NCBI GenBank assembly: GCA_003477185.1
Contig: DMTJ01000118.1
Location: 2,009-9,316 of the forward strand
DNA length: 7,308 bases
Direction: 5' to 3'
DNA from: Lentisphaeria bacterium
Lineage (GTDB): Bacteria; Verrucomicrobiota; Lentisphaeria; JABSQK01; UBA12247
Shown here: in pieces, positions 1 through 5,830 of the stretch
Position numbering within the stretch: position 1 is the stretch's first letter
Layout: every line of letters begins with the position of its first letter
Notes under the pieces: model-generated
What the model was told of the DNA's origin: nothing
What the model saw: the letters and a program-made list of their open reading frames with translations, nothing else
Database searches by the model: none
Made by a program: the position numbers and the translations under genes

Positions 1-1
1 G

Positions 2-94
2 TTGTCGGTTGATGTCGACCACACATTGATGTGGGATGTGGAAGAAATGCAGTCCAGCGGCGTGACGACTGTGACGTTCACAGTCTTGCCCTGA
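2..94 (+). CDS. C-terminal end of an unidentified protein (partial, 5' end outside window)
   Basis: Frame 2 is open from the window edge to a TGA at 92-94, giving 30 residues that start LSVDVDHTLMWDVEEM and end GVTTVTFTVLP. The other two plus frames stop within the first 30 bases. The ending, a Trp-Asp-Val-Glu-Glu stretch followed by a Thr/Val-rich strand TVTFTV, resembles the last beta strands of Ig-like or DUF11-type repeat domains of secreted proteins. That likeness is a weak impression from a short piece. The product is not recognised. It lies on the same strand as the VIT-VWA locus, 191 bases upstream of it, so cotranscription is possible but not shown. The fragment could also be chance open frame. 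Confidence 0.4.
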   Translation: MSVDVDHTLMWDVEEMQSSGVTTVTFTVLP

Positions 95-285
95 CCACAG
101 TCGGGAGCGTGCTGGGACCAAGTCCCGGCCGCTCCTGCTTGGGACAACAAGGGCTGGTGGAGATGACCGTGAATTTCATGTCGTTGAAGGCAGAACCTCC
201 GGCGAAAAATCGGTCTGGCAATTGAAAAATCAGGGCAGTCGTGCGTTTTGAGATAGGAGACTGTCGAACCACTTGAGCTTCTGAT
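95..285. other. Intergenic region upstream of the VIT-VWA locus
   Basis: No credible gene is seen in this stretch. It holds a perfect 5-bp hairpin GGGAC-CAA-GTCCC at 114-126 with no T run after it, so it is at most a weak transcription end for the gene that stops at 94. GAAAAATC occurs twice (204-211 and 224-231), exactly 20 bases apart. A TTGAAA at 222-227 could be a -35 element, but no good -10 box lies at the right distance. AGGAGA at 255-260 resembles a ribosome binding site but is 25 bases from the ATG at 286, too far for normal use. A TGA at 274-276 blocks any in-frame start further upstream. Confidence 0.5.
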
Positions 286-1104
286 ATGCATGCTCGCACG
301 TTCCTTCTGTTTTTGACCGGCCTCTTGATGCTCGCCCCCAGCGCTGTCGCCTGCCGCATTCCTTGGATTGAACCGGTGCCACCGCATCCGCATCCTCAGG
401 TGTCAGTCAGGCCAGCGCTTCAGCCGCTTGTCACCCAGCGGCACGTAGCTGAGATTGAAATTGCGGAGGGGATTGCAAACATCGCAATCTCTGTGCGGTT
501 TCATAATCCCAACCATCAACAGGTCGAAGGCACCTACTTCTTGCCAATCGAGGCAGATGCCGTGGTTCGCGATTTCGAGATGATCATGGACGGAAAGTCG
601 TTAAAGGCAGAACTTCTGGAAGCCGATCAGGCCAGAAGAATCTACGAGGAAATCGTGCGTAAAATGAAGGATCCGGGGCTCCTCGAATACGTGGGAGGCA
701 GGATGCTAAGGGCACGAATCTTTCCAATCGCCGCACAGGGGGAGGTCGATGTGATCGTGCGCGACCAGGTAGTCCCAAGAAAGGACGGCACGTTGTATCA
801 CCTGCGATATTCGTTGCGTTCTGCAAAACCGAATGTCGGTTCAATCGAATCGCTCTCATTCCGGGTGACGCTAAACGACGATCGGCCTGTTAAGCTGTTC
901 TACTCTCCGAGCCATCCGATCGACAGCATCCGGCGATCCAACCACCACGTATCGGGTGGGTTTGAACAGGCCGACGTGGTGCCTGACCGGGACTTTGACC
1001 TGTACTGGTCTGTGGAGGAGGCAAATGTAGGTGTCGCTGTGCTCACACATCGCTCGGATACGCACGATGGGTTCTGTATGATTTCTCTCACACCGCAGGT
1101 GTAG
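286..1104 (+). CDS. Signal peptide plus VIT domain part of the broken VIT-VWA gene
   Basis: This open segment encodes 272 residues before the TAG. Residues 1-22 form a signal peptide: R4, a hydrophobic stretch FLLFLTGLLMLA, then SAVA-C23. AVAC allows either signal peptidase I cleavage or a weak lipobox with C23 as lipid anchor. The VIT domain covers roughly residues 48-180. It has the family's hallmark block around RRIYEEIVRKMKDPGLLEY (117-135), followed by RMLRARIFPI. A beta-rich linker ends in GFCMISLTPQV, the strand that normally runs straight into the VWA domain. ATG 286 is the only start after the in-frame stop at 274, but no good ribosome binding site lies 5-10 bases before it. If translated alone, this would be an exported VIT domain without its VWA partner. 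Confidence 0.75.
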   Translation: MHARTFLLFLTGLLMLAPSAVACRIPWIEPVPPHPHPQVSVRPALQPLVTQRHVAEIEIAEGIANIAISVRFHNPNHQQVEGTYFLPIEADAVVRDFEMIMDGKSLKAELLEADQARRIYEEIVRKMKDPGLLEYVGGRMLRARIFPIAAQGEVDVIVRDQVVPRKDGTLYHLRYSLRSAKPNVGSIESLSFRVTLNDDRPVKLFYSPSHPIDSIRRSNHHVSGGFEQADVVPDRDFDLYWSVEEANVGVAVLTHRSDTHDGFCMISLTPQV

Positions 1105-1122
1105 GTTCGCCGTAGAGATGTC

Positions 1123-2310
1123 ATGCAAAAGAACATGATCTTCGTGTTTGACCGCTCAGGAAGCATGTCAGGCCGCAAGATTGAACAGGCCAGGAATTCG
1201 CTGACGTATTGCCTGGACAGGCTGAATCCAGACGATCGCTTTGCCGTGCTGCTGTTTGGAACCGAGGTGGATGATCTGAGCGATGGCATGCAGCCAGCTT
1301 CACCGGAGGCGCTTGCCAAGGCTAAGAAGCGGGTCGCGGATGTTACAGCGCGGGGCGGGACCGCAATTGGCAGTGCCTTGAGGCACGCGATTGAGGTCGC
1401 AAGTAGGGCTGAGGGCCTGGTAATGATTGTATTTCTCACCGATGGCAAGCCCACGATCGGCGAAGTCGATGTCCCACGAATCCTCAAAACTGTTCAAGCG
1501 AAGAACAAGAGCGCTCGCATTTTTGCGTTCGGTGTTTGTGACAGCATAAACACTGACCTGCTGGATCGACTGGCTCGCCAGAACCGTGGCACGCAAAGCT
1601 ATGTGGGCGAGAGCGAGAGTATCGAGCTGAAGATCTCCGATTTTTACGACAAGATTGCCACCCCGGTCCTTTCGGAAGTGAGCGTGTCGGTTGGCGGTGT
1701 GCAACTGCGCGACATGTACCCACGCCAGATCGGAGACCTTTTCGGCGGAAGCCAGCAGTTGGTCTTTGGCCGTTTCCGAGGGGAGGGGAGGCAGACCGTG
1801 GTCGTGACAGGCAAGGTCGCGGACAGAACAGCGGCGTTTGAGTGCGAGGCAGACTTTAGCGCAACAAAGAAGCGTACCTTCATCCCCGCTCTGTGGGCGC
1901 ATCGCAAGGTCGCCTTTTTGCTGGAAGAGATCCGAGTGAACGGCAAACGCCGGGAGCTTGTCGACGAGGTGGTCCGGCTTGGCCGGCGGTATGGTATTAT
2001 GACGCCCTATACCTCGCTGCTGATTGTGGAGGATGAAGAGCATGCTGCCGCGCCAGTTATTCGTCGACAGCGTGCCGAGTTTGAGCACGCCAGATTCGGT
2101 GCCCGGGCAGTAGGGTGGAGTTGCAGATTGGCTGCTAGTAAGTCGGTAGCCGTTGAGTCCGCAGGCGATGAATTTTCTTTTGGCGTGGATTTTTCGGGGC
2201 CGTCTGCGAGCGACTCTGGTGGCTTTTTTGCCACCCAGGCCGTACTACCGGAGTTTCGCAAGATCGCAGGGACGAACATTCTATCGGGACGATGCAGGCG
2301 TCTTTATTGA
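1123..2310 (+). CDS. VWA domain part of the broken VIT-VWA gene
   Basis: This segment encodes 395 residues in the same frame as the VIT part. The VWA domain spans about residues 4-185. It keeps a complete metal-ion-dependent adhesion site: D10, S12 and S14 in DRSGSMS, T80 in GGTAIG, and D107 in LTDGKPT. It continues with family sequence such as LFGGSQQLVFGRFRG (206-220) and VDEVVRLGRRYGIMTPYTS (280-298). ATG 1123 is the first in-frame start after the TAG, but it has no clear ribosome binding site and no signal peptide. If made as a separate protein it would stay in the cytoplasm, unlike its relatives. The last residues, about 385-395 (NILSGRCRRLY), are out of frame with the family and arise from the downstream frameshift. 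It is therefore best read as the middle of a damaged gene, not as an independent gene. Confidence 0.75.
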   Translation: MQKNMIFVFDRSGSMSGRKIEQARNSLTYCLDRLNPDDRFAVLLFGTEVDDLSDGMQPASPEALAKAKKRVADVTARGGTAIGSALRHAIEVASRAEGLVMIVFLTDGKPTIGEVDVPRILKTVQAKNKSARIFAFGVCDSINTDLLDRLARQNRGTQSYVGESESIELKISDFYDKIATPVLSEVSVSVGGVQLRDMYPRQIGDLFGGSQQLVFGRFRGEGRQTVVVTGKVADRTAAFECEADFSATKKRTFIPALWAHRKVAFLLEEIRVNGKRRELVDEVVRLGRRYGIMTPYTSLLIVEDEEHAAAPVIRRQRAEFEHARFGARAVGWSCRLAASKSVAVESAGDEFSFGVDFSGPSASDSGGFFATQAVLPEFRKIAGTNILSGRCRRLY

Positions 2311-2479
2311 GGCCGGTCTAGAGGGGGAGCTCAAGCCGAGCGTCATACTCGAAGTGCTGGCTGATGAAACCTTTGCCCTGCTCATGGAAATCCCGGCGCT
2401 GGTGCCCTTCGTCTCCGCCAATTTGGACCTGCTGGTTTGCGTAGATGGCGTGGTCTATCGTCTGCTTGCGCTCAAGTAG
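2273..2479 (+). pseudogene. Frame-shifted C-terminal tail of the VIT-VWA gene
   Basis: In frame 2 this stretch reads RTFYRDDAGVF, then VILEVLADETFALL, and ends in LLVCVDGVVYRLLALK before a TAG at 2477-2479. VIT-VWA proteins commonly end with this pattern: a TFY-x-DG-x-W/F strand, an acidic and Phe-rich segment, and a final hydrophobic strand with a Tyr-Arg ending. An ATG at 2153 is in this frame, but the part from 2153 to about 2265 does not look like family sequence. A separate gene is therefore unlikely. The tail's normal end at TAG is evidence that UAG works as a stop in this genome. Confidence 0.65.
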
Positions 2480-3179
2480 CGCTACTTCGGTCCAGTAGGA
2501 CGCCCGTGCAGGCAACAAGGGCGGTTTCGACCCGCAGGATCCATCCCCCGACGGACAGGTTCTTGAAGCCTCTCGTACGCAACAGTTCCAGCTCAGGGTC
2601 CGAGAAGCCGCCCTCCGGACCAATCCAAAGCGCGCATTCTGCAGGAACCTCGTCTTGGGCCGCAGGGCCAGGTTCTGGGACTGCGGCGACGAAGCCCGGC
2701 AGGGCGACTGACGCGAGTGCCTCGGCAAACGTCTGCGGAGGGTAGATGATCGGGATTCTGGGATTACCGCACTGCTTGGCGGCTTCGAGCACGTCCGTCT
2801 GCCAATTAGCGACGGCGTCGGTGCTGGGTTTTGCGGTGGAAAACTCGGTCATGATCGGGCAGAGCTCGGCGATTCCCAGCTCGGTCGCGTAGCGAAGAAT
2901 GCGTGGCATCGCCTTCCCGCGTGGAGGCGCAAGATAAACAGTAAGGCGGGGGGACTGCAGGGGGCAATCGGTCCTTGCCAAGACTCGAACCGTGACCTTC
3001 CGGCCACGGCCGGAGATCTCCTCGATGACCGCGTTAGCTCGCGCGCCGGTACCGTCCAGCAGCTCTAGACTGTCGCCTACCCGTGCGCGCAGAACCTGTG
3101 CGACGTGGCGGCCTTCCGCCTCCTCGAGTGCGATGCGCGCACCACTGGCTGGAATGTCACGATGGATCGCTCGGAGCAT
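2472..3179 (-). CDS. rsmE: 16S rRNA (uracil-1498-N3)-methyltransferase RsmE
   Basis: The 235-residue product is the normal size for RsmE, a SPOUT-class enzyme that uses S-adenosylmethionine to methylate N3 of U1498 in 16S rRNA of the small subunit. An N-terminal PUA-like part (about 1-70) contains HVAQVLRARVGDSLELLDG. The trefoil-knot catalytic part follows, with PPRGKAMPRILRYATELGI (85-103), EAAKQCGNPRIP (132-143), IGPEGGFSDPE (186-196), and the knot signature SVGGWILRVETA (209-220). The family usually has LGxRILRTETA at that last site, so the Trp is a mild deviation. The ATG at 3177-3179 is supported by GAGG at 3187-3190, seven bases upstream; this overlaps the stop codon of the preceding oxidoreductase gene, which suggests coupled translation. 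The gene's TGA lies inside the last codons of the convergent VIT-VWA locus. Confidence 0.95.
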   Translation of the reverse strand: MLRAIHRDIPASGARIALEEAEGRHVAQVLRARVGDSLELLDGTGARANAVIEEISGRGRKVTVRVLARTDCPLQSPRLTVYLAPPRGKAMPRILRYATELGIAELCPIMTEFSTAKPSTDAVANWQTDVLEAAKQCGNPRIPIIYPPQTFAEALASVALPGFVAAVPEPGPAAQDEVPAECALWIGPEGGFSDPELELLRTRGFKNLSVGGWILRVETALVACTGVLLDRSSAT

Positions 3180-3188
3180 GGCTCTGCC

Positions 3189-4328
3189 TCAGGGGTCCAG
3201 CGTGGTAGGCATTGTGCTAGTCTCGTAGGCACGAAGCAGGGTCTCGTGAAGGCCTGGCACGAATCGTACCCGACTGCCGTCTGCAAGGGACTCCTCATCC
3301 ACGGATGAGGCTGCGAAATCTTGGATCGGGATCTTTGAAAGCTCATCAATCACGGCAGTTTGGGAGCAGGCTGTATCGACCCCACAGCACGGCGCCTCAC
3401 CGGTGCGGCACATCTCTGCCGCATGGTGGAATTTCGCCTCCTCCCCTTCCTCTGGAACGCCATAGTGCTTCAACTCCTTACCCGCCACGGTGCGCGCCAC
3501 CACCTCGTCTTGCGCCATTGCGATCACGGCATGTTCGCAACGGATGCTAAATGTGGGAGCGACCCCCTCTTGTACTGGGTGCGCTGTCGCGAAGTGCAGC
3601 GGAATCCCTGTAGCTGTCCGAAGCTGAATCAGCGCGGTGTCGAAGTTCTCAATGGAGGTCGCTCGATAGAGCTGAGCGCTGATGTCAACCGGCCTGGCGC
3701 TGGTGGCCTTGGAGCTGCCGAGGAGATAGAGAAGATTGTGGAGAAAATGAGCAGTTGCATTGTTCACTGGGCTGTCCATCACATCTTGGCCAGCAATCGT
3801 GCGGCGTCCGGCCCAGCCATTGCGCGAAAAGTAGGCTAGGGAAGGTGGCCAGCCAGCGATAGCCTTCGCCGATATCACAGGACCGAACGCCTCAGGCATC
3901 AGGTCCTGCTTCAGACTCTGAATAGCAGCTGAGAACGACGATTGGTAGCCAATCGCAATCTGCACGTCCGTACTGGCCTGTGGTCTCTGAAATGCTTGGG
4001 CATCCTCCCAAGAACCGCAGAGCGGTTTTTCACAGAGTACGTGCGTCCCGTGCTCAACCGCGAGTTGGCTCAGTGGATAGTGTGTCTGAATTTGGGTCGA
4101 CAGGATTGCGAGGTCCGCAGAATGCTCCGCGTAGAACGATTTGAGGTCGGAATAGAGTGGGATCTGTGCTGCATGGAGATCTGCGAGGTGTGGTGATCGC
4201 TCCGGCTGTGGATCCACGCCGCCTACCAGCCTGAGCCCGTACTTGTCGCTGCCACCAGGGAGCAAACGCGACAGGTAAAAGCTGCCGAAGCCTGACAACA
4301 CCACGAGCACTGTCTTGATCGCCGCCAT
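3189..4328 (-). CDS. Gfo/Idh/MocA family oxidoreductase (first of pair by position)
   Basis: The 379-residue product has the two-part layout of the Gfo/Idh/MocA family. An N-terminal Rossmann fold binds NAD(P) (about 1-125), and a C-terminal alpha/beta domain shapes the substrate site. The nucleotide loop reads SGFGSFYLSRL (12-22), where the third glycine or alanine of GxGxxG/A is replaced by Tyr18. The conserved lysine motif is CEKPLCGS with E100-K101-P102. The segment DSPVNNATAHFLHNLLYLLG (185-204) lies where the family has its His-containing active-site helix. The substrate cannot be told from sequence; members act on sugars, inositols and other polyols. The ATG start lies 10 bases after the previous gene's TGA, with only a weak GAG before it. 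The protein differs clearly from its neighbour and is not a recent tandem copy. Confidence 0.85.
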   Translation of the reverse strand: MAAIKTVLVVLSGFGSFYLSRLLPGGSDKYGLRLVGGVDPQPERSPHLADLHAAQIPLYSDLKSFYAEHSADLAILSTQIQTHYPLSQLAVEHGTHVLCEKPLCGSWEDAQAFQRPQASTDVQIAIGYQSSFSAAIQSLKQDLMPEAFGPVISAKAIAGWPPSLAYFSRNGWAGRRTIAGQDVMDSPVNNATAHFLHNLLYLLGSSKATSARPVDISAQLYRATSIENFDTALIQLRTATGIPLHFATAHPVQEGVAPTFSIRCEHAVIAMAQDEVVARTVAGKELKHYGVPEEGEEAKFHHAAEMCRTGEAPCCGVDTACSQTAVIDELSKIPIQDFAASSVDEESLADGSRVRFVPGLHETLLRAYETSTMPTTLDP

Positions 4329-4338
4329 GGTGAGCTCG

Positions 4339-5325
4339 TCAGATAATCGGGACTTCTAGGGGCATGCGGCGGTCCGCAGACTCCCGCGCAGCAAGCGCGA
4401 GGGCCGTGACTTGGACTGCATCCCTGAAAGTAGGGACCGCACCTTCCATCGCGCCACCGAGCAGCATCGCCGGGAAGATCGGCGGTGGATCAAGAAGTTC
4501 CAGCTCGCCATCCTTATCAGCATTCATGAGGTATGCGACATCGTCTCGAACTTCCACGATCCCGTCAGTGCCTACCACCCGGAGCCTGTCATCCCCGTGT
4601 GACCGGGCTGTAGCTGGACGCAGAAAATCCAAGTTCACGGTCGCCTGGATTCCATTATCCAGTAGGACGTGGCAGGCCGCCGACGCCTCTAGGTCACCGT
4701 GGCCATAGTTTCCAACCTGTGAATGCGAAGCGTAGACGCGCCGGGCCTGAGAGCCGGTAAACCACCAGATCCAGTCGAAAGCATGACTCCCTACCCACGG
4801 AATCAGCCCGGTGCTGGTTTCGCGAGCGTGGAAGAAAGTGGGACGTTCGCCCATGCGGTATGATTTTTGTGCGTGAATCAGACGAATATCCCCAACAGCC
4901 CCGCCTTTAACTGCAGCCCATGCGGTATAGAAAGCCGGAGCGAAGCGTAGTGCCATCATTGGCGTAACCTGAGCTGGCGCACGAATTGCTGCGGCCAAAG
5001 CGCGGAGATCCTCGTAGTTATTGGCAACTGGCTTCTCTGTCAGGATGCGTGCGCCCGTAGCTGCAGCGGCCAGAATGTATTCACTGGTACGCTCGAATGG
5101 GCCAGCAATGCACACCACATCCAACTCTTCTTCGGCCAGAAGCGTGGCGTACTCATCGTAGACCGTGGTGGCCTGCTCAAGCTCATCGAGTCGTGCGAGA
5201 AACCCACTCAAGTCATCGCCACAATCGCCGTCACAGGCTCCCGCAATGGTTGCATCAGGCAACTGGCCAAGCGCGTTAACTACGTAGTTTGTGTGTCCGC
5301 GGACACCAATAATTCCAATCTTCAT
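4339..5325 (-). CDS. Gfo/Idh/MocA family oxidoreductase (second of pair)
   Basis: The 328-residue product begins directly with the Rossmann strand MKIGIIGVRGHTNYVV, with nucleotide-loop glycines G4, G7 and G10. The lysine motif is TEKPVANN with E97-K98-P99. WVGSHAFDWIWWFTG (177-191) supplies the family's conserved His181 and Asp184 active-site block. The family is NAD(P)-dependent, with varied sugar or polyol substrates; the substrate here is unknown. I chose the ATG at 5323-5325 over one at 5364, because the longer version adds 13 residues before the natural first strand and would overlap ruvC by 38 bases. GGAG at 5336-5339 lies 10 bases upstream of the chosen start. Only one base separates the ruvC stop from this ATG, so translational coupling is likely. 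Confidence 0.85.
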   Translation of the reverse strand: MKIGIIGVRGHTNYVVNALGQLPDATIAGACDGDCGDDLSGFLARLDELEQATTVYDEYATLLAEEELDVVCIAGPFERTSEYILAAAATGARILTEKPVANNYEDLRALAAAIRAPAQVTPMMALRFAPAFYTAWAAVKGGAVGDIRLIHAQKSYRMGERPTFFHARETSTGLIPWVGSHAFDWIWWFTGSQARRVYASHSQVGNYGHGDLEASAACHVLLDNGIQATVNLDFLRPATARSHGDDRLRVVGTDGIVEVRDDVAYLMNADKDGELELLDPPPIFPAMLLGGAMEGAVPTFRDAVQVTALALAARESADRRMPLEVPII

Positions 5326-5326
5326 A

Positions 5327-5830
5327 TCACAATGGCTCCGGCAAGTGTATTCCCCCTGCTGCATGGCCGGTCATCGCGTGGCAAAGGGCTATGGCCAATG
5401 CGTCCGTGGCATCGTCAGGGATCAGTGAAAGGTTCAAATTCAGCATTTTTGCCACTACATCGGCGACGCGAGATTTCTCTGCGGCTCCGGTTCCAGTAAC
5501 TGCTTGCTTGACACGCCTGGGGGCGTATTCATAGATGGGGAGCGAGAACTCTGCGAGCACGCTCACAACCGCACCACGCGCCATACCGAGCACCATGGCG
5601 GTCTTCGCGTTGCGGTAGAAAAAGCCGCCCTCAATGGCGGCGACTTCAGGCTTGAACTTATTGACGATCTCGCGTGTGCCACCAGCAACGCGCCGTAGAC
5701 ACTCGCTATGTGAGTCTTTTTTTGAGTTCGTAATCACACCGCAGTCTATCGCCTCGAAGCCCTTACCTTCTACGCGAATGACGCCGTATCCTGTGGATCG
5801 TAGTGCTGTATCAATTCCTATTAGGATCAC
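5327..5830 (-). CDS. ruvC: Holliday junction resolvase RuvC
   Basis: The 167-residue product has the normal size for RuvC, the dimeric nuclease that cuts Holliday junctions after RuvAB branch migration. The expected acidic active-site residues are visible: D7 in GIDTALRSTGYG, E67 in AAIEGGFF, and D140 and D143 in PDDATDALAIALCH. The basic segment YAPRRVKQAVTGTGAAEKS (102-120) also fits. In many RuvC proteins the residues after the first Asp are Pro-Gly; here they are Thr-Ala. The start is GTG at 5828-5830, overlapping the yebC stop in a GTGA, with no strong ribosome binding site of its own, so it probably depends on yebC translation. The yebC-ruvC order is common in bacteria, and ruvA and ruvB are often close by; neither is in this window. 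An A7 run at 5717-5723 (as read on this strand) encodes S36-K37-K38. Confidence 0.95.
   Translation of the reverse strand: MILIGIDTALRSTGYGVIRVEGKGFEAIDCGVITNSKKDSHSECLRRVAGGTREIVNKFKPEVAAIEGGFFYRNAKTAMVLGMARGAVVSVLAEFSLPIYEYAPRRVKQAVTGTGAAEKSRVADVVAKMLNLNLSLIPDDATDALAIALCHAMTGHAAGGIHLPEPL

Larger units (their letters stand above)
286..2479 (+). pseudogene. VIT and VWA domain secreted protein, broken by a TAG and a frameshift
   Basis: Read across two lesions, this is one gene of about 730 codons, near the usual length of bacterial VIT-VWA proteins. The order is signal peptide, VIT domain, VWA domain with MIDAS metal site, a C-terminal domain with a helix-rich LVDEVVRLGRRYGIMTPYTS segment, and a C-terminal tail. 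Lesion one is an in-frame TAG at 1102-1104. The frame is the same on both sides, and VRRRDV joins it to the VWA start. Lesion two is a one-base gain (or two-base loss) near 2272: frame 1 reads IAG, then frame 2 resumes at 2273 with RTFYRDDAGVF, which matches the family's usual tail. Family members are exported and are related to inter-alpha-trypsin inhibitor heavy chains; their bacterial role is poorly defined. No LPXTG sorting signal or C-terminal membrane segment is visible. Sequencing error is a real alternative to gene decay. Confidence 0.8.

Noticed and set aside
114..126. GGGAC-CAA-GTCCC hairpin as a terminator for the gene ending at 94
   Set aside because: Five base pairs with no T run after it is too weak to call.
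222..255. TTGAAA (222-227) with GAGATA (250-255) as a promoter
   Set aside because: The spacing of 22 bases is too long and the -10 match is poor.
900..1487. 195-residue minus-strand open frame spanning the TAG
   Set aside because: It overlaps both the VIT and VWA parts in antisense, and its Ser/Arg-rich translation looks like shadow sequence. It is not a reason for the gene to be split.
1300..2088. 262-residue open frame on the minus strand
   Set aside because: It lies opposite the VWA segment, which has clear family motifs. Its translation shows no domain sense; it is a shadow of the plus-strand gene.
2218..2235. GGTGGC-T6-GCCACC hairpin as a terminator
   Set aside because: The T run is in the loop, not after the stem, and the hairpin lies inside coding sequence. 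It was also considered as the frameshift site, but the family-like frame 1 sequence continues past it to about 2271.
1102..2479. UAG recoded as an amino acid throughout the genome
   Set aside because: The same gene's natural end appears to be a TAG at 2477-2479, and no other full gene here has an internal TAG. A separate frameshift in the gene also points to decay or error.
3293..3310. CCTCATCC-AC-GGATGAGG inverted repeat near the end of the 379-residue oxidoreductase gene
   Set aside because: It falls in codons for SSVDEE with repeated Ser and acidic codons. No T run or regulatory context supports a function.
3360..3839. 159-residue open frame on the plus strand
   Set aside because: It is antisense to the 379-residue oxidoreductase, and its Cys/Arg-rich product has no recognisable fold pattern.
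5326..5364. Upstream ATG at 5364 as start of the 328-residue oxidoreductase
   Set aside because: It would add 13 residues before the natural first Rossmann strand and overlap ruvC by 38 bases. The ATG at 5325 has GGAG at a suitable distance and sits one base after the ruvC stop.
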